A stretch of DNA of 64,000 bases from JAJTFA01 sp051715425 (GTDB lineage Bacteria > Bacteroidota > Bacteroidia > UKL13-3): NCBI GenBank assembly GCA_051715425.1, contig JBPXJS010000002.1, positions 496,001 to 560,000 of the forward strand, written 5' to 3'. Position 1 is the stretch's first letter, and each line of letters opens with the position of its first letter. This document shows, one piece after another, positions 44,335 to 54,006 of the stretch. The notes under the pieces are model-generated. The model ran no database searches. It was given only the letters and a program-made list of their open reading frames with translations, and was not told the DNA's origin. The position numbers were made by a program, and so were the translations under genes.

Positions 44335-45090
44335 TTATTCTTTTAAACCCTTTGAGGCCTTAAATTTATCGCTACAGTTTTTGATGTAGAGCAACATATC
44401 ATACTCTTCTGCCGTAAGTGCAAAGTTTTTCTCAGGCCTGCAATGCATCATCAGTTCATCAAGGTAAAGGTCGGGGATATTGGATACCTTTTTTACGATC
44501 TCCCTGTTATACCTTTTATCAATTTGCTTTTGCTGTTGCACGTAGGCGTAAAACTCTTCAAAGTGCACCATATCCTTGCCTTCTTTGGAAAACTGGTAAT
44601 ACATCTCGGTAATGATTCCGGAAAATCCGGCCCCATCAGCCCCGGCTCTGGGACGCTTAAATACCCGGTCGTAATTGTTCATTAACGGATCATTTTTAAG
44701 AAACTCGGCTGCAGCCCTTGCTATGGAATCTCTCTTGCGGCTGGAGTACACAATATTTACATCCTTTAACTGGTAACTTCTGGAAAACATCAACACCTTT
44801 ATAGTATCAGCAATATTTGCCGGTATAAGCCCGGAAGCCTTTAACAAAAGCGACTCAAAGCCAATTGAGGAGAACAGTAAGGTATCTGCCGGTGCCACTT
44901 TTATTCTGAATAATCCCTGCCTGTTGCTTATGGCCCTTTGTCCGGTGCTTTTATTTAACAGGTTGCCCAGGGGAATAATACTTCCGTCCTGGCTGCTAAT
45001 TAGAAATCCCTTTAAAAGCACACGGTCAGGCGTTTGTGCATAAACCATTGGCAGGCACGCCATAAATAAAGCGAATAATATTACTCTCAT
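44335..45090 (-). CDS. Exported protein with carboxypeptidase-like regulatory domain
   Basis: 251 residues with a signal peptide (LPMVYAQ). Residues 22-110 form a CarboxypepD_reg-like beta domain (GFLISSQDGSIIPLGNLLNK, FRIKVAPADTLLFSSIGF). The C-terminal ~130 residues are helical and basic (YSSRKRDSIARAAAEFL). Such proteins are common in Bacteroidota and lie in the periplasm or at the outer membrane. Function unknown. Single gene divergent from the methyltransferase gene. Confidence 0.8.
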   Translation of the reverse strand: MRVILFALFMACLPMVYAQTPDRVLLKGFLISSQDGSIIPLGNLLNKSTGQRAISNRQGLFRIKVAPADTLLFSSIGFESLLLKASGLIPANIADTIKVLMFSRSYQLKDVNIVYSSRKRDSIARAAAEFLKNDPLMNNYDRVFKRPRAGADGAGFSGIITEMYYQFSKEGKDMVHFEEFYAYVQQQKQIDKRYNREIVKKVSNIPDLYLDELMMHCRPEKNFALTAEEYDMLLYIKNCSDKFKASKGLKE

Positions 45091-45153
45091 TTCTTTTATC
45101 GAAACGAAAGTACATTTTTGTAAGGTATTTTAACCAGTGGGAAATTTAGCAGC

Positions 45154-46326
45154 ATGCAACAATTAGTATTAAAGTCGGGGAGAGATCGCTCACTCAATAA
45201 TCGTCACCCATGGGTGTTTTCGGGTGCCGTAAAGGAGATGCCCCGTGCAGAAAACGGTGAAATTGTGCAGGTGGTAACCAATAACAATCACCTGTTGGGT
45301 TATGGTTTTTTCTCTACCAACAGCCAGATTACATGCCGTGTATTTGAGTTTACCCATGAGCAACTGGTAACCGATAGTGCGTTTTGGGCCGGAAAAATAA
45401 AAAGGGCCGCAGAGCTGAGGAAGTTATTTATTAATCACTCTCATACCAATATATACAGGCTTATACATGCAGAAGGTGATTTTTTTCCCGGGGTAATTAT
45501 AGACGTTTACCACGAGGTAGCGGTGGTACAATTGCTTATTCGCGGAACCGAGCGCATTAAGGAAGATATTTTTAATGCCCTTTACGAAATTGGACTTAAG
45601 TATATTTATATTAAAACAAAATCGAGTACACAAAGGCTGGAAGATGTTTCTACACAAAGCGAGTGGGTGGGCAACCTCATTCACCCGATGCCTGTTGAAG
45701 CCATTGAAAATGCCATTAAGTTTATGGTGGATGTGGAGAAGGGGCAGAAAACAGGATTTTTTATAGACCAGCGTGAGAACAGGATGTTGGTAGGAGAGTA
45801 CGCAACAGGCAAAAAGGTGCTGAATACATTTAGCTACTCAGGTGGATTTAGCCTGTATGCTCTTTCAAACGGAGCTTCATTGGTACACTCGGTTGACAGT
45901 TCCAAAGAAGCGATTGAAATGTGTGAACGCAATGTGGCCGCAAATGGCTGGGAAAAAAATCATGAAAGTTTTGTGGAAGATGTGTTTGATTATATGCAAA
46001 AAACCGAAGTGGATTATGATATTATGGTATTAGACCCTCCGGCCTTTGCCAAAAATGCAAGGGCTGTACCCAATGCCACACGCGGGTACAAAAACCTAAA
46101 CCTTATTGCCTTTAAAAAAATAAAACCCGGAGGACTTATTTTTACTTTCTCCTGCTCACAGCATATAGACAGGGATCTGTTTAGGAAAATAGTATTTGGT
46201 GCCGCTGCCGATGCGGGCAGAAATGTGCGCATTATCCGACAACTTACACAACCCGAAGATCATCCCATTAATATTTTTCACCCTGAAGGGGAATACCTCA
46301 AGGGGCTGATGCTACACGTGGAGTAA
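45154..46326 (+). CDS. rlmI: RlmI-like 23S rRNA (cytosine-C5) methyltransferase
   Basis: 390 residues. N-terminal PUA domain (GRDRSLNNRHPWVFSGAVKE), middle RlmI-type domain, then a Rossmann SAM methyltransferase: VLNTFSYSGGFSLYALSNGA (motif I), SVDSSKEAIEMCERN, and catalytic loop VLDPPAFAKN. In E. coli RlmI makes m5C1962 of 23S rRNA using SAM. The stop overlaps the start of the next gene (TAATG), so translation is coupled. The family (class I SAM-dependent rRNA methyltransferase) is certain; the exact site is by homology. Confidence 0.9.
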   Translation: MQQLVLKSGRDRSLNNRHPWVFSGAVKEMPRAENGEIVQVVTNNNHLLGYGFFSTNSQITCRVFEFTHEQLVTDSAFWAGKIKRAAELRKLFINHSHTNIYRLIHAEGDFFPGVIIDVYHEVAVVQLLIRGTERIKEDIFNALYEIGLKYIYIKTKSSTQRLEDVSTQSEWVGNLIHPMPVEAIENAIKFMVDVEKGQKTGFFIDQRENRMLVGEYATGKKVLNTFSYSGGFSLYALSNGASLVHSVDSSKEAIEMCERNVAANGWEKNHESFVEDVFDYMQKTEVDYDIMVLDPPAFAKNARAVPNATRGYKNLNLIAFKKIKPGGLIFTFSCSQHIDRDLFRKIVFGAAADAGRNVRIIRQLTQPEDHPINIFHPEGEYLKGLMLHVE

Positions 46327-46793
46327 TGAGAAACCTTCTTCTCTTTATATTGTTCTTGACAGGCGGAAATTTATGGTCGCAAACCATTGTGCCGTCTGAT
46401 TCTCTAAAACCCAAAGTGCCCAAAAGTGAAGTTAAACAACTTGCATTTATGGCCGATTCTGTAATGAAACAATTGAAGGTATTGTATAAAAAAGAAGTAA
46501 ACGAAAATGCCTTAAACAAATACCAGCCAGAACGTATTGCCCTTGTGCGTACCTATATTTTATTATTCGATTATGTACAAAACAGGTGCGAAGTGGCCAC
46601 GTTTAAAAAAGCAGATATCATTGCCATATTTGGTAAACCTGATACCGTATATAAACATAAAGAAACCCAACAGTTTGAGTTGTATTACAATAAGGTGATA
46701 AAAAAATACGTGAGGATTGTAAACCTTCGCTATCGCCTGTATTTTGACAAAGGAACCCTGATGCGTGTCAGACGGGAAGACATTGGTCATTAG
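46326..46793 (+). CDS. Small exported protein, weakly BamE-like
   Basis: 155 residues with a signal peptide (LTGGNLWSQ). The middle holds FKKADIIAIFGKPDTVYKH followed by FELYYNKV, which resembles the helix-loop-strand of BamE/SmpA-type domains; this is a weak match. Its start overlaps the rlmI stop by 1 base. The stop codon and the last residues (IGH) fall in a tandem 14-bp repeat, so the original C-terminus may have been altered. Confidence 0.65.
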   Translation: MRNLLLFILFLTGGNLWSQTIVPSDSLKPKVPKSEVKQLAFMADSVMKQLKVLYKKEVNENALNKYQPERIALVRTYILLFDYVQNRCEVATFKKADIIAIFGKPDTVYKHKETQQFELYYNKVIKKYVRIVNLRYRLYFDKGTLMRVRREDIGH

Positions 46794-46814
46794 TCATTGG
46801 TCATTAGTCATTGG
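46781..46814. repeat. 14-bp tandem repeat (about 2.4 units)
   Basis: Units of CATTGGTCATTAGT. They begin inside the 3' end of the preceding gene and supply its stop codon. TGCTTAGTGCTCAGTG, similar to 63350-63375, follows directly. Confidence 0.85.
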
Positions 46815-46898
46815 TGCTTAGTGCTCAGTGTTGGATGGTGAAGGATAGAGGGATCTTAATTTTGAATGTTAAATTTTTAGTGTTAAGTTATTTCAATA

Positions 46899-47001
46899 GT
46901 TCGAAGTTCCTTAGTTTATAAATGTTACCTGTTGAGTTAGGAGGTTGGTAGTTCATCTACACATCTACACATTTTCAAATTTGCACATCATTCTCCTTGC
47001 G
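46899..47001. repeat. Interspersed intergenic repeat, copy A
   Basis: About 103 bp with roughly nine mismatches to 52430-52532. It lies in the 302-bp gene-free stretch 46794-47095, which otherwise holds only the tandem repeat and T-rich filler. Confidence 0.8.
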
Positions 47002-47095
47002 ATGGGTAAATAGTAGTTGAAAGATCGAAGTTTGCATAGCACCGGATCAGGTGAATCCTTTACCCGGAGCTATACAGACTTACCTATTGATGGGC

Positions 47096-47503
47096 TTATT
47101 TATTGGTCCAGAGGCTCCAGTTTTTGTCAAATTTGTACCATTCACCTTTAGGGCCTTCCCACTTCCATTCCGGAACTTCACTCCAGTTTTTACCCATATC
47201 AGCGCTCCACCAAAGTTTGTTGTCACCAATTTTTAGCCATTTGCCATCTTTATCGGCCCACATTCCGTCTTTTACTTCACTCCATTTTTTGCCATCAGCA
47301 CTCCACCAAAGTTTGGCGCTTTTGTCTAATTTGTACCAGTACGTTTTTCCATTCATCATACCAGTCCAGATTCCGTCCTTGGATTTCATCCATTCAGCGT
47401 TTACAGAGATTACTGTTGATGTGTTTGCAGGATTTCCTGCGTAGATTGTTGTTGCGCCCGGCATTAATCCAAATACCAATGCAGCAATAAATATTTTTCT
47501 CAT
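47096..47503 (-). CDS. Small exported Trp-rich repeat protein
   Basis: 135 residues from the ATG at 47503 (MRKIFIAALVFGL); an ATG 30 bp upstream precedes the signal peptide and is rejected. After the signal peptide (TTIYAG) the protein is mostly Trp/Lys/Asp repeats: KLWWSADGKKWSEVKDGMW, then KLWWSADMGKNWSEVPEW. I count 15 or more Trp. No family is recognised. Likely periplasmic or surface; the regular Trp spacing suggests a beta structure binding glycans or aromatic ligands, which is speculation. Confidence 0.7.
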   Translation of the reverse strand: MRKIFIAALVFGLMPGATTIYAGNPANTSTVISVNAEWMKSKDGIWTGMMNGKTYWYKLDKSAKLWWSADGKKWSEVKDGMWADKDGKWLKIGDNKLWWSADMGKNWSEVPEWKWEGPKGEWYKFDKNWSLWTNK

Positions 47504-47719
47504 TTCAGTTTGTTTACAGATGCATATACGCAAAAGGAAATGGAATGGATTTATTACATATGCATTTATCCGATTTTAGCAATTTAATCGATCCAGATGC
47601 TGGTTGGCTTTTAATGAGTACCAATTTTTATTTATTTTTTGTTAATGCCGGATTTTTATGGCTCATATCTGTTTGTTTTTAAGCAATTTGCTAATTTGCA
47701 TGAATTAAATTTTTTAGCT

Positions 47720-50700
47720 ATGAGACCATATTTAAGAAGCCTTATTATCCTGCTGACGGTTTTTAGTACAACAGGTAAAGCACAAGATAACCTGCTTGCC
47801 AAACGCATATCAGTGCTGAATGGTGTGGAAAGTTCTGGTCCAAAGTTGGAGTACGATATTGATTCATTGGGAAATTTTTACATAGCCGGGCGGATACAGG
47901 GCGTAATTGATTTTGACCCCTCTTTAGCAGTGTATAACGTAACCGGAGCCAGCTCTTCCGAAGCCGATAATCGTCACATTGTAGCAAAATACAATATCAA
48001 TGGCGATCTGATATGGTTAAAACAATTTGCCAAAGGAGTAAGTATCAGTGATATTGCTGTGAGTGCGAATGGCTTTATTTATCTTACCGGTATTTTTAAG
48101 AAAACCATTGATTTTGATTTCTCAATTGATTCTTTTAAAGTAAGCTCATTTGATACGATACATTATGACATTTTTTACGCAAAGTACGACACAGATGCAG
48201 ATCTGGTATGGGTTAATGCGATAAAGGGAATGGCTTTAAAAGATGTTCGTTCCATAGATGTTGATACTGGCGGGAATGTTTACCTTGCAGGTACTTTTCA
48301 TGATAATGTTGATTTTGATCCATCTCCTACAGGTACAGCCGTTTTAAGCAGCAAATTATCATCATCCAGTATAGGTGAGCCTGATTTGTATATAGCCAAG
48401 TACAACCCGATGGGTAATTATGTTTGGGTAAAACAGCTCAAAGAGAGCAAAGGCACAGCATCTTCTCTGGCGAATCATATAGAAGTGAAATGCTATATTT
48501 CAGGAATTATCGCACATGGCTTTTTTGTAGATTCACTTGATTTGAATCCGGGAGCAGGTGTAAACTATATAGTTACTGATGCCAATCCCGATAACTTTAT
48601 AGCAAAATATGATTTTAATGGCAATTTTTCCTGGGGGTATAAGCACGGTGTTACATTTGTTCAGGATTTAAATACGAATGTATTTATAGATTCTGTTGAC
48701 AACGTTTACCTGATTTGTGATGTTTCTCAAGATGTAAAAGTGGTGAAATATAGCCCTTCCGGTACCGAGTTATTCAGCGGCACCATTACTGGTCCGGAGA
48801 AAGACGTTCCAGGTGGAATTGTAGTTGATCAATTCGGCAATATTGTGGTATCAGGCTTTTTTAAGTCTACAGCGGATTTTGATTTCTCTGCAGGTGTAAA
48901 AAACGTAACGTCTTCTGGTGCTGAGGATATGTTTATTGCTTATTATTCTCCTGATTTTAAATTACTCTCTGTTAAAAAAATTGGTGGGGTATCAGGAGAT
49001 CAAATCTACGATATATCAAAATTACCAAACGGTGATATTTTAGTTTATGGAACCATTATGGATTCTGTTGGATTCGTTAAAGATGGCAGTGTTGAGTATG
49101 CAAAGTCTGCCGGACTAAGCGACCAGTTTTTTGCAGTATTTACAAAGTGCGCTTTACCTCCTTCACCTGCCAACACATCGTCAGGTCAACCTATATGTAA
49201 AGGAAATCAAACTCAGTTAAGTGCAAATGGCTCCGGAACAATTTTCTGGTATGCATCTCTGGCAGGCGGAGCCAGCATAGTATCCGGAAATACATTCACA
49301 ACTCCGTTGCTTACAACCGGCACTACCTACTATGCAGAAGATAGTATCAGTTGTGGAATAAGTAAAGTCCGAACCCCTGTTTATAAAAAGGTGCTAAACC
49401 CACCATTGGTAAAAGAGGGCTTGCTGCCGGGCAAAGCTGTTGTTTTCGATCCGCAGAAAAAATTGCAATGGATATTTCAGTTAACAGGAAATGGCACACA
49501 ACGCGTGTCTTCAAGTGCAATTGATAAATATGGAAATATTTATGTGTCAGGCGACTTTACTGATACCGTTGACTTTGATCCATCTCCTGCAGGTACTGTC
49601 AGTTTAATTGCGATAGGAAATTATCAAAACAGTTATCTGGCAAAATATTTTTCAGATGGTTCACTTAGCTGGGCTAGAAGGATTAGCCGAGGGGAGTTAG
49701 GCATTAATAAAGTGTTAACGGATGACTCCGGTAATGTTTATCTCGCAGGAAAAGGTGAGTTTTATTCATCAGGATTTGGAGCAACCTTCGGTAACCATAT
49801 ACTTAAATTTTCTCCTGACGGTGTGGCACTTGATAGCTTGTATTTTAGTTCGGGTCATTCTCAGGATCCTGCTGAACTCAGGGGATTTGCTATGGATTCA
49901 GATGGAAATCTGATTATGGCCGGGGTTATGAGAACCACCATAGATTTCGACCCTTCTTCCAATGTTTTTAACCTGACTTCTGGTACCAATATCAATGATT
50001 TGTTTATTGCAAAATACAACAGAAACCTTGATTTAATATGGGCTGGTATTCTAAACAAGGCCAATACCTCAGCTGTGTTAACTGCAGCCGGATTGATGAC
50101 ATTAGATAATGATATTTATTTATACGGATCTTATTCCGGAACAGTTGATTTTAATCCGGGTGCCGGCAATAACTCACTTACATCTACTGGCGGAACTGAC
50201 GGTTTTATACTCAAACTGAATACTTCTGGCAATTTTATCTGGGTAAAAGAAATTGCATCTGGTTCTGGTAATTCCTCTGTTAACGGTTTAAGTTTTGATA
50301 AGTCAGGAAAAATGATTTCTAGCGGACAATATACCGGAACGGCAGATATTGATCCCGGAAGTTCTCAAACCAATATTGTTTCTGCAGGTGATATTGATCT
50401 GTTTATGCTTCAAACCGATACAGCCTGCAATTTGATTTGGAATAAAACTGTTGGAGGTTCCGGAGCAATGACCAATGCAGGGTTGATGCCTGCCGGGGAA
50501 AACAATTATTTTATTTGGGGTACTGTTTCGGATACAACGGATTTTGATGCTGGATCCGGCATTAGCAATATGATAGGCCGTTCATCATATCCGGTTTCAT
50601 ACTTGGCAAAGTACGATATGTCAGGAAATCTGATAAGAACAGATTCGCTTGGAAAAGCAGGGATGCTCCTGGCTATTGATACGCTTGACCATATTTATGT

Positions 50701-52300
50701 TGCCAACAACACTTTGCCTCAACTCAAAATAGACACTGTTATTATTAATTCATATGCCATGGATGGTTTCTTTGGTAAATACAAATATTATGACAGCTTG
50801 AATATTATTTGCCAAAATGATGCTCCTTTTAAATTAAGTGGTGGAACTCCTGCCGGTGGGTTATTCTCAGCTTTTGGTGTAGTAAATGATACCTTTTATT
50901 CATCCATTGCCGGTGTTGGCTATAGCAGAGTAAATTATCAGTATACAGATCCAGGTGGTTGTTACGGTGCTGATAACAGGGTTGTAAGGGTTGGAAACAG
51001 TACCCCGATAACAATTACAGCATCAGGTAATACTACCTTTTGTGCCGGAGATTCAGTTGTTTTATCCACCGTACCTGCATCGCAATATACCTATCAGTGG
51101 TTAAGGAATGATACTTTTGTTACCGGATCAGTAGCTTCATTATTAGCAGCCAAAGTAACCGGAGGATTTAAATTACAGGCTATAGAAACGGGCAAATGTG
51201 CAAGTTTTTCAAATACCATTTCAGTTGTTGCCAACCCTCTTCCTCAAGCACTAATAACTTCAAACAAGCCAAAAATTTGTTTGGTCGATACCATGCAACT
51301 CTTAGCCTCAAGTCCGTCTGCAATTGCTTATTTATGGTATAAAAACAATGCACCACTGATTGCAGATACTTTTACAACGAGAAATGTTTATCAACCGGAT
51401 AGTTTTAGTGTACGTGTAACAGATGCGAATGGTTGTAAAAACTTTTCACCCCATTTTGTAGTAAAAAACTATAACCCTCCTTTTGTTGAAAATATATGCG
51501 TTGTTACAACAGACTCTGCAACAGGAAAAAATGTAGTTGTTTGGGAAAAAACGGCAGATGTGCGCACTGTTGCTTACCAGATTTACCGGGAAGGAAGCAT
51601 CAGCGGACAATATACCTTACTTGCAAGCATACCTTATAACCAGCTTAGCCTGTTTCTTGATACAGGATCAAACCCTTTGCAGCAAAGTTACCGATATGCA
51701 ATTACCACACTTGATTCATGTGGGGCTGAGGCACTAAAAGGCGTGCATCATAAAACTGTTCACCTCTCTGCCAATACAGGTATTAATGGTGAAATAAACT
51801 TGTTATGGAATGCATATGAAGGTATTACTTACACTTCACATAAAATCTACAGGAGTGTAAATAATGGCGCATATAACCTGATTGCACAGGTACCTTCCGG
51901 CACATTTTCCTACTCTGATCTTACACCACCAGTGGGCAATAAAAAGTATTATGTGGAAATTGTTTTACCGGATGTCTGCACTGCAACACAGTTGGTACAA
52001 ACTTTTGTTGCTGTTCAATCAAATAAAATTTCTTTAGGTAATGTTAGTCTTAGTGAACTCAATGAGGGTATTAAAGTTCAGTTGTACCCAAATCCTTTCA
52101 ATAGCTTACTTCAGATATTATCAGATGCAAAAATGAGTCGTATTACTATTCATGGTTTTGATGGTCGGCTTGTTTATCAAAATGATGTTGATCATGAGTA
52201 TCAGACAGATATGGACCTGGGATATCTTCAAGCTGGAGTTTATTTTGTTGAAGTAAAATCTGAAAAGGGAATCTATTACCAAAAACTGATTAAACGTTAG
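47720..52300 (+). CDS. Giant secreted T9SS protein with propeller and Ig-like repeats
   Basis: 1,526 residues from the ATG at 47720 (MRPYLRSLIILLTVFSTTGKAQ, a signal peptide); a frame extension to 47639 is rejected. SBBP/propeller-like repeats (FIYLTGIFKKTIDFD, NVYLAGTFHDNVDFD, NIYVSGDFTDTVDFD, DIYLYGSYSGTVDFN) occupy two blocks at about 30-500 and 600-1000. Between and after them are Ig-like/SprB-like segments (PICKGNQTQLSANGSGTIFWYAS; TFCAGDSVVLSTVPASQY). Fibronectin-like pairs follow, then the T9SS sorting domain (VQLYPNPFNSLLQI). Surface adhesin or matrix protein. Single gene. Confidence 0.9.
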   Translation: MRPYLRSLIILLTVFSTTGKAQDNLLAKRISVLNGVESSGPKLEYDIDSLGNFYIAGRIQGVIDFDPSLAVYNVTGASSSEADNRHIVAKYNINGDLIWLKQFAKGVSISDIAVSANGFIYLTGIFKKTIDFDFSIDSFKVSSFDTIHYDIFYAKYDTDADLVWVNAIKGMALKDVRSIDVDTGGNVYLAGTFHDNVDFDPSPTGTAVLSSKLSSSSIGEPDLYIAKYNPMGNYVWVKQLKESKGTASSLANHIEVKCYISGIIAHGFFVDSLDLNPGAGVNYIVTDANPDNFIAKYDFNGNFSWGYKHGVTFVQDLNTNVFIDSVDNVYLICDVSQDVKVVKYSPSGTELFSGTITGPEKDVPGGIVVDQFGNIVVSGFFKSTADFDFSAGVKNVTSSGAEDMFIAYYSPDFKLLSVKKIGGVSGDQIYDISKLPNGDILVYGTIMDSVGFVKDGSVEYAKSAGLSDQFFAVFTKCALPPSPANTSSGQPICKGNQTQLSANGSGTIFWYASLAGGASIVSGNTFTTPLLTTGTTYYAEDSISCGISKVRTPVYKKVLNPPLVKEGLLPGKAVVFDPQKKLQWIFQLTGNGTQRVSSSAIDKYGNIYVSGDFTDTVDFDPSPAGTVSLIAIGNYQNSYLAKYFSDGSLSWARRISRGELGINKVLTDDSGNVYLAGKGEFYSSGFGATFGNHILKFSPDGVALDSLYFSSGHSQDPAELRGFAMDSDGNLIMAGVMRTTIDFDPSSNVFNLTSGTNINDLFIAKYNRNLDLIWAGILNKANTSAVLTAAGLMTLDNDIYLYGSYSGTVDFNPGAGNNSLTSTGGTDGFILKLNTSGNFIWVKEIASGSGNSSVNGLSFDKSGKMISSGQYTGTADIDPGSSQTNIVSAGDIDLFMLQTDTACNLIWNKTVGGSGAMTNAGLMPAGENNYFIWGTVSDTTDFDAGSGISNMIGRSSYPVSYLAKYDMSGNLIRTDSLGKAGMLLAIDTLDHIYVANNTLPQLKIDTVIINSYAMDGFFGKYKYYDSLNIICQNDAPFKLSGGTPAGGLFSAFGVVNDTFYSSIAGVGYSRVNYQYTDPGGCYGADNRVVRVGNSTPITITASGNTTFCAGDSVVLSTVPASQYTYQWLRNDTFVTGSVASLLAAKVTGGFKLQAIETGKCASFSNTISVVANPLPQALITSNKPKICLVDTMQLLASSPSAIAYLWYKNNAPLIADTFTTRNVYQPDSFSVRVTDANGCKNFSPHFVVKNYNPPFVENICVVTTDSATGKNVVVWEKTADVRTVAYQIYREGSISGQYTLLASIPYNQLSLFLDTGSNPLQQSYRYAITTLDSCGAEALKGVHHKTVHLSANTGINGEINLLWNAYEGITYTSHKIYRSVNNGAYNLIAQVPSGTFSYSDLTPPVGNKKYYVEIVLPDVCTATQLVQTFVAVQSNKISLGNVSLSELNEGIKVQLYPNPFNSLLQILSDAKMSRITIHGFDGRLVYQNDVDHEYQTDMDLGYLQAGVYFVEVKSEKGIYYQKLIKR

Positions 52301-52601
52301 ATTAGGTTTTAACGGGTGTTTAAGTGGATGTGAAATGTTGAATGTAAGTTCGAAGTTGGGAAGTTCGAAGTTGTTCCCCTGCACCTTAGCGTCTTTGCGG
52401 TGGTTGAATGATTAGTTAGAAGTTGGGAAGTTCGAAGTTCCTTAGTTTTTAAATGTTACCTGCTGAGATAAGGGGTTGGCAGTTCATCTACACATCTGCA
52501 CATTTTCAAATTTGCACATTATTATCCTTGCGTCTTTGCGGTGGTTAGATGGGGGATGTAAGAAATCGGGAAAGTGAATGAAGCATTAAAAGCAGGTGAA
52601 A
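52301..52601. other. 301-bp repeat-rich intergenic region
   Basis: Holds several direct repeats: AGTTCGAAGTTGGGAAGTTC-type units at 52348-52374 and 52420-52440, CGTCTTTGCGGTGGTT at 52390-52405 and 52531-52546, and copy B of the interspersed repeat. No gene seen. Confidence 0.7.
52430..52532. repeat. Interspersed intergenic repeat, copy B
   Basis: Matches 46899-47001 in the same orientation at an offset of 5531 bp. Together they flank the Trp-rich gene and the giant T9SS gene. Confidence 0.8.
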
Positions 52602-53438
52602 TTATAAGGCTACATTACCCATTACATACATGGCTGTAACAGTAGGGGAAGGGCTTCCTCCTTCTTTTTCGAGGGTAATGGCAAAGGCTTCGGCAGTTTC
52701 AAAGTCTTTCATTTTGAGCAGTGATGAGTCACCCGCTGTCATGGTTATCATACCCGCATCAACCGGTTTTCCGCCAACAATTGCCCATAACTGGTATTGT
52801 TTACCGGCTTCCGGTATTGGCAGGTTTTTTACTTCCAGAAACACTTCTTTAGAGTTTTTATTCCAATAAATCATTGCCATGCTCTCAGGTGATTGAGGCA
52901 AACCTTTCATCATAACCTTGGCTACTTCCGGGTTTTTAAGTATAGCCATATCATGGTTCATACCATCCAGTTTTACCTGGTTATTTTTCATGTTATCGGC
53001 CAATACCTGCTTTTCCTGGTTGAGGGCAATTACCTCATTGCTTGCTGCTTTATACTTGCTGTAAAATATAATATTTCCAATTAAGCTTACCACCAGAAGC
53101 GAGGCTGCAATAGCTGTAGCCTTTCTGTACCTATCAAACAGTTTAATCACCTTTGTATCAATGGCAGGAAAAAGAGGGGTGATTTCTCTTCTGGCTTTTT
53201 CCTCTTCCTGTTCAAGTGTATCTATAGCTGCCAAAACATTGTTTTTGGTAGCCGGAGCCGGTTGCGAGGAATAAGTGGAGGCATAAGCATTAAGCGATTG
53301 CTGAATAGCCAATAGCTCAGTTTTCAGTTCAGGGTATTGCGCACAAAGGGTTTCCACTTCATGTGCTTCCTGTTCATTACACATGCCAAGTGCGTAACTC
53401 TCCAAAACTCCGCTTTCTATGTATGCCTTTATATCCAT
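52602..53438 (-). CDS. Anti-sigma factor (RskA-type)
   Basis: 278 residues. N-terminal ~90 residues are the cytoplasmic sigma-binding part (YIESGVLESYALGMCNEQEAHEVETL), a membrane helix lies at about 108-127 (AIAASLLVVSLIGNIIFYS), then a coiled stretch and the periplasmic RskA C-terminal domain (MIYWNKNSKEVFLEVKNLP, KQYQLWAIVGGKPVDAGMI). It holds the ECF sigma factor inactive at the membrane. Its ATG overlaps the sigma stop (TAATG) so production is coupled. Last gene of the operon. Confidence 0.92.
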   Translation of the reverse strand: MDIKAYIESGVLESYALGMCNEQEAHEVETLCAQYPELKTELLAIQQSLNAYASTYSSQPAPATKNNVLAAIDTLEQEEEKARREITPLFPAIDTKVIKLFDRYRKATAIAASLLVVSLIGNIIFYSKYKAASNEVIALNQEKQVLADNMKNNQVKLDGMNHDMAILKNPEVAKVMMKGLPQSPESMAMIYWNKNSKEVFLEVKNLPIPEAGKQYQLWAIVGGKPVDAGMITMTAGDSSLLKMKDFETAEAFAITLEKEGGSPSPTVTAMYVMGNVAL

Positions 53439-54001
53439 TATTTTATTACCTGTCGCAATTGAATGATAGCACTGCGGATGCGGGTTTTAACCGTTCCCAG
53501 AGGGATTTGTAACTCCTCCGATGCTTCCTCATGCGTATATCCTTCAAAATAAATTTTATCTATCAAAATTTTATGTTCCGGCTTTAGTTTATTAATCACT
53601 TCTTTTAATCCAATATGATCAACTTTGGCTTGAACCGACTCTTTGCTATCGATATTAGTTACGTAATCTTCTATGGTTTGGTTTTGTGTTTCGTTTTTGT
53701 AGCCTTTGGAACGAATCTCATCAATTGCTGTATTACGCGCTATATTGAGCATCCAGGTGAAAAGCGACCCTTTCTCCCGGGAATAAAATTCCATGTTTTT
53801 CCAGATTTTTACAAAAACCTCCTGCAATACATCATTGGCAATCTCTTCTGACTGCACAATCCTGTTAATAACCCCAAACAAGGCATTGGAGTAGTTATCA
53901 TAAAGATACGTGAATGCCTCCCGGTTTTTGCTTTTTAAGGCAGTAACCAGCGTGGTTTCATCCTGATATGGAGATTTTTTGCTCAAAAGATTGGTTGGCA
54001 A
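53438..54001 (-). CDS. ECF-type RNA polymerase sigma factor
   Basis: 187 residues. Sigma region 2 (AFTYLYDNYSNALFGVI ... VFVKIWKNMEFY, TWMLNIARNTAIDEIRSK) and region 4 (LKPEHKILIDKIYFEGYTHEEASEELQIPLGTVKTRI) are complete. It directs RNA polymerase to a small regulon, probably including this operon. Located 5 bp after the permease gene and translationally coupled to its anti-sigma factor. Confidence 0.95.
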   Translation of the reverse strand: MPTNLLSKKSPYQDETTLVTALKSKNREAFTYLYDNYSNALFGVINRIVQSEEIANDVLQEVFVKIWKNMEFYSREKGSLFTWMLNIARNTAIDEIRSKGYKNETQNQTIEDYVTNIDSKESVQAKVDHIGLKEVINKLKPEHKILIDKIYFEGYTHEEASEELQIPLGTVKTRIRSAIIQLRQVIK

Positions 54002-54006
54002 TATAA

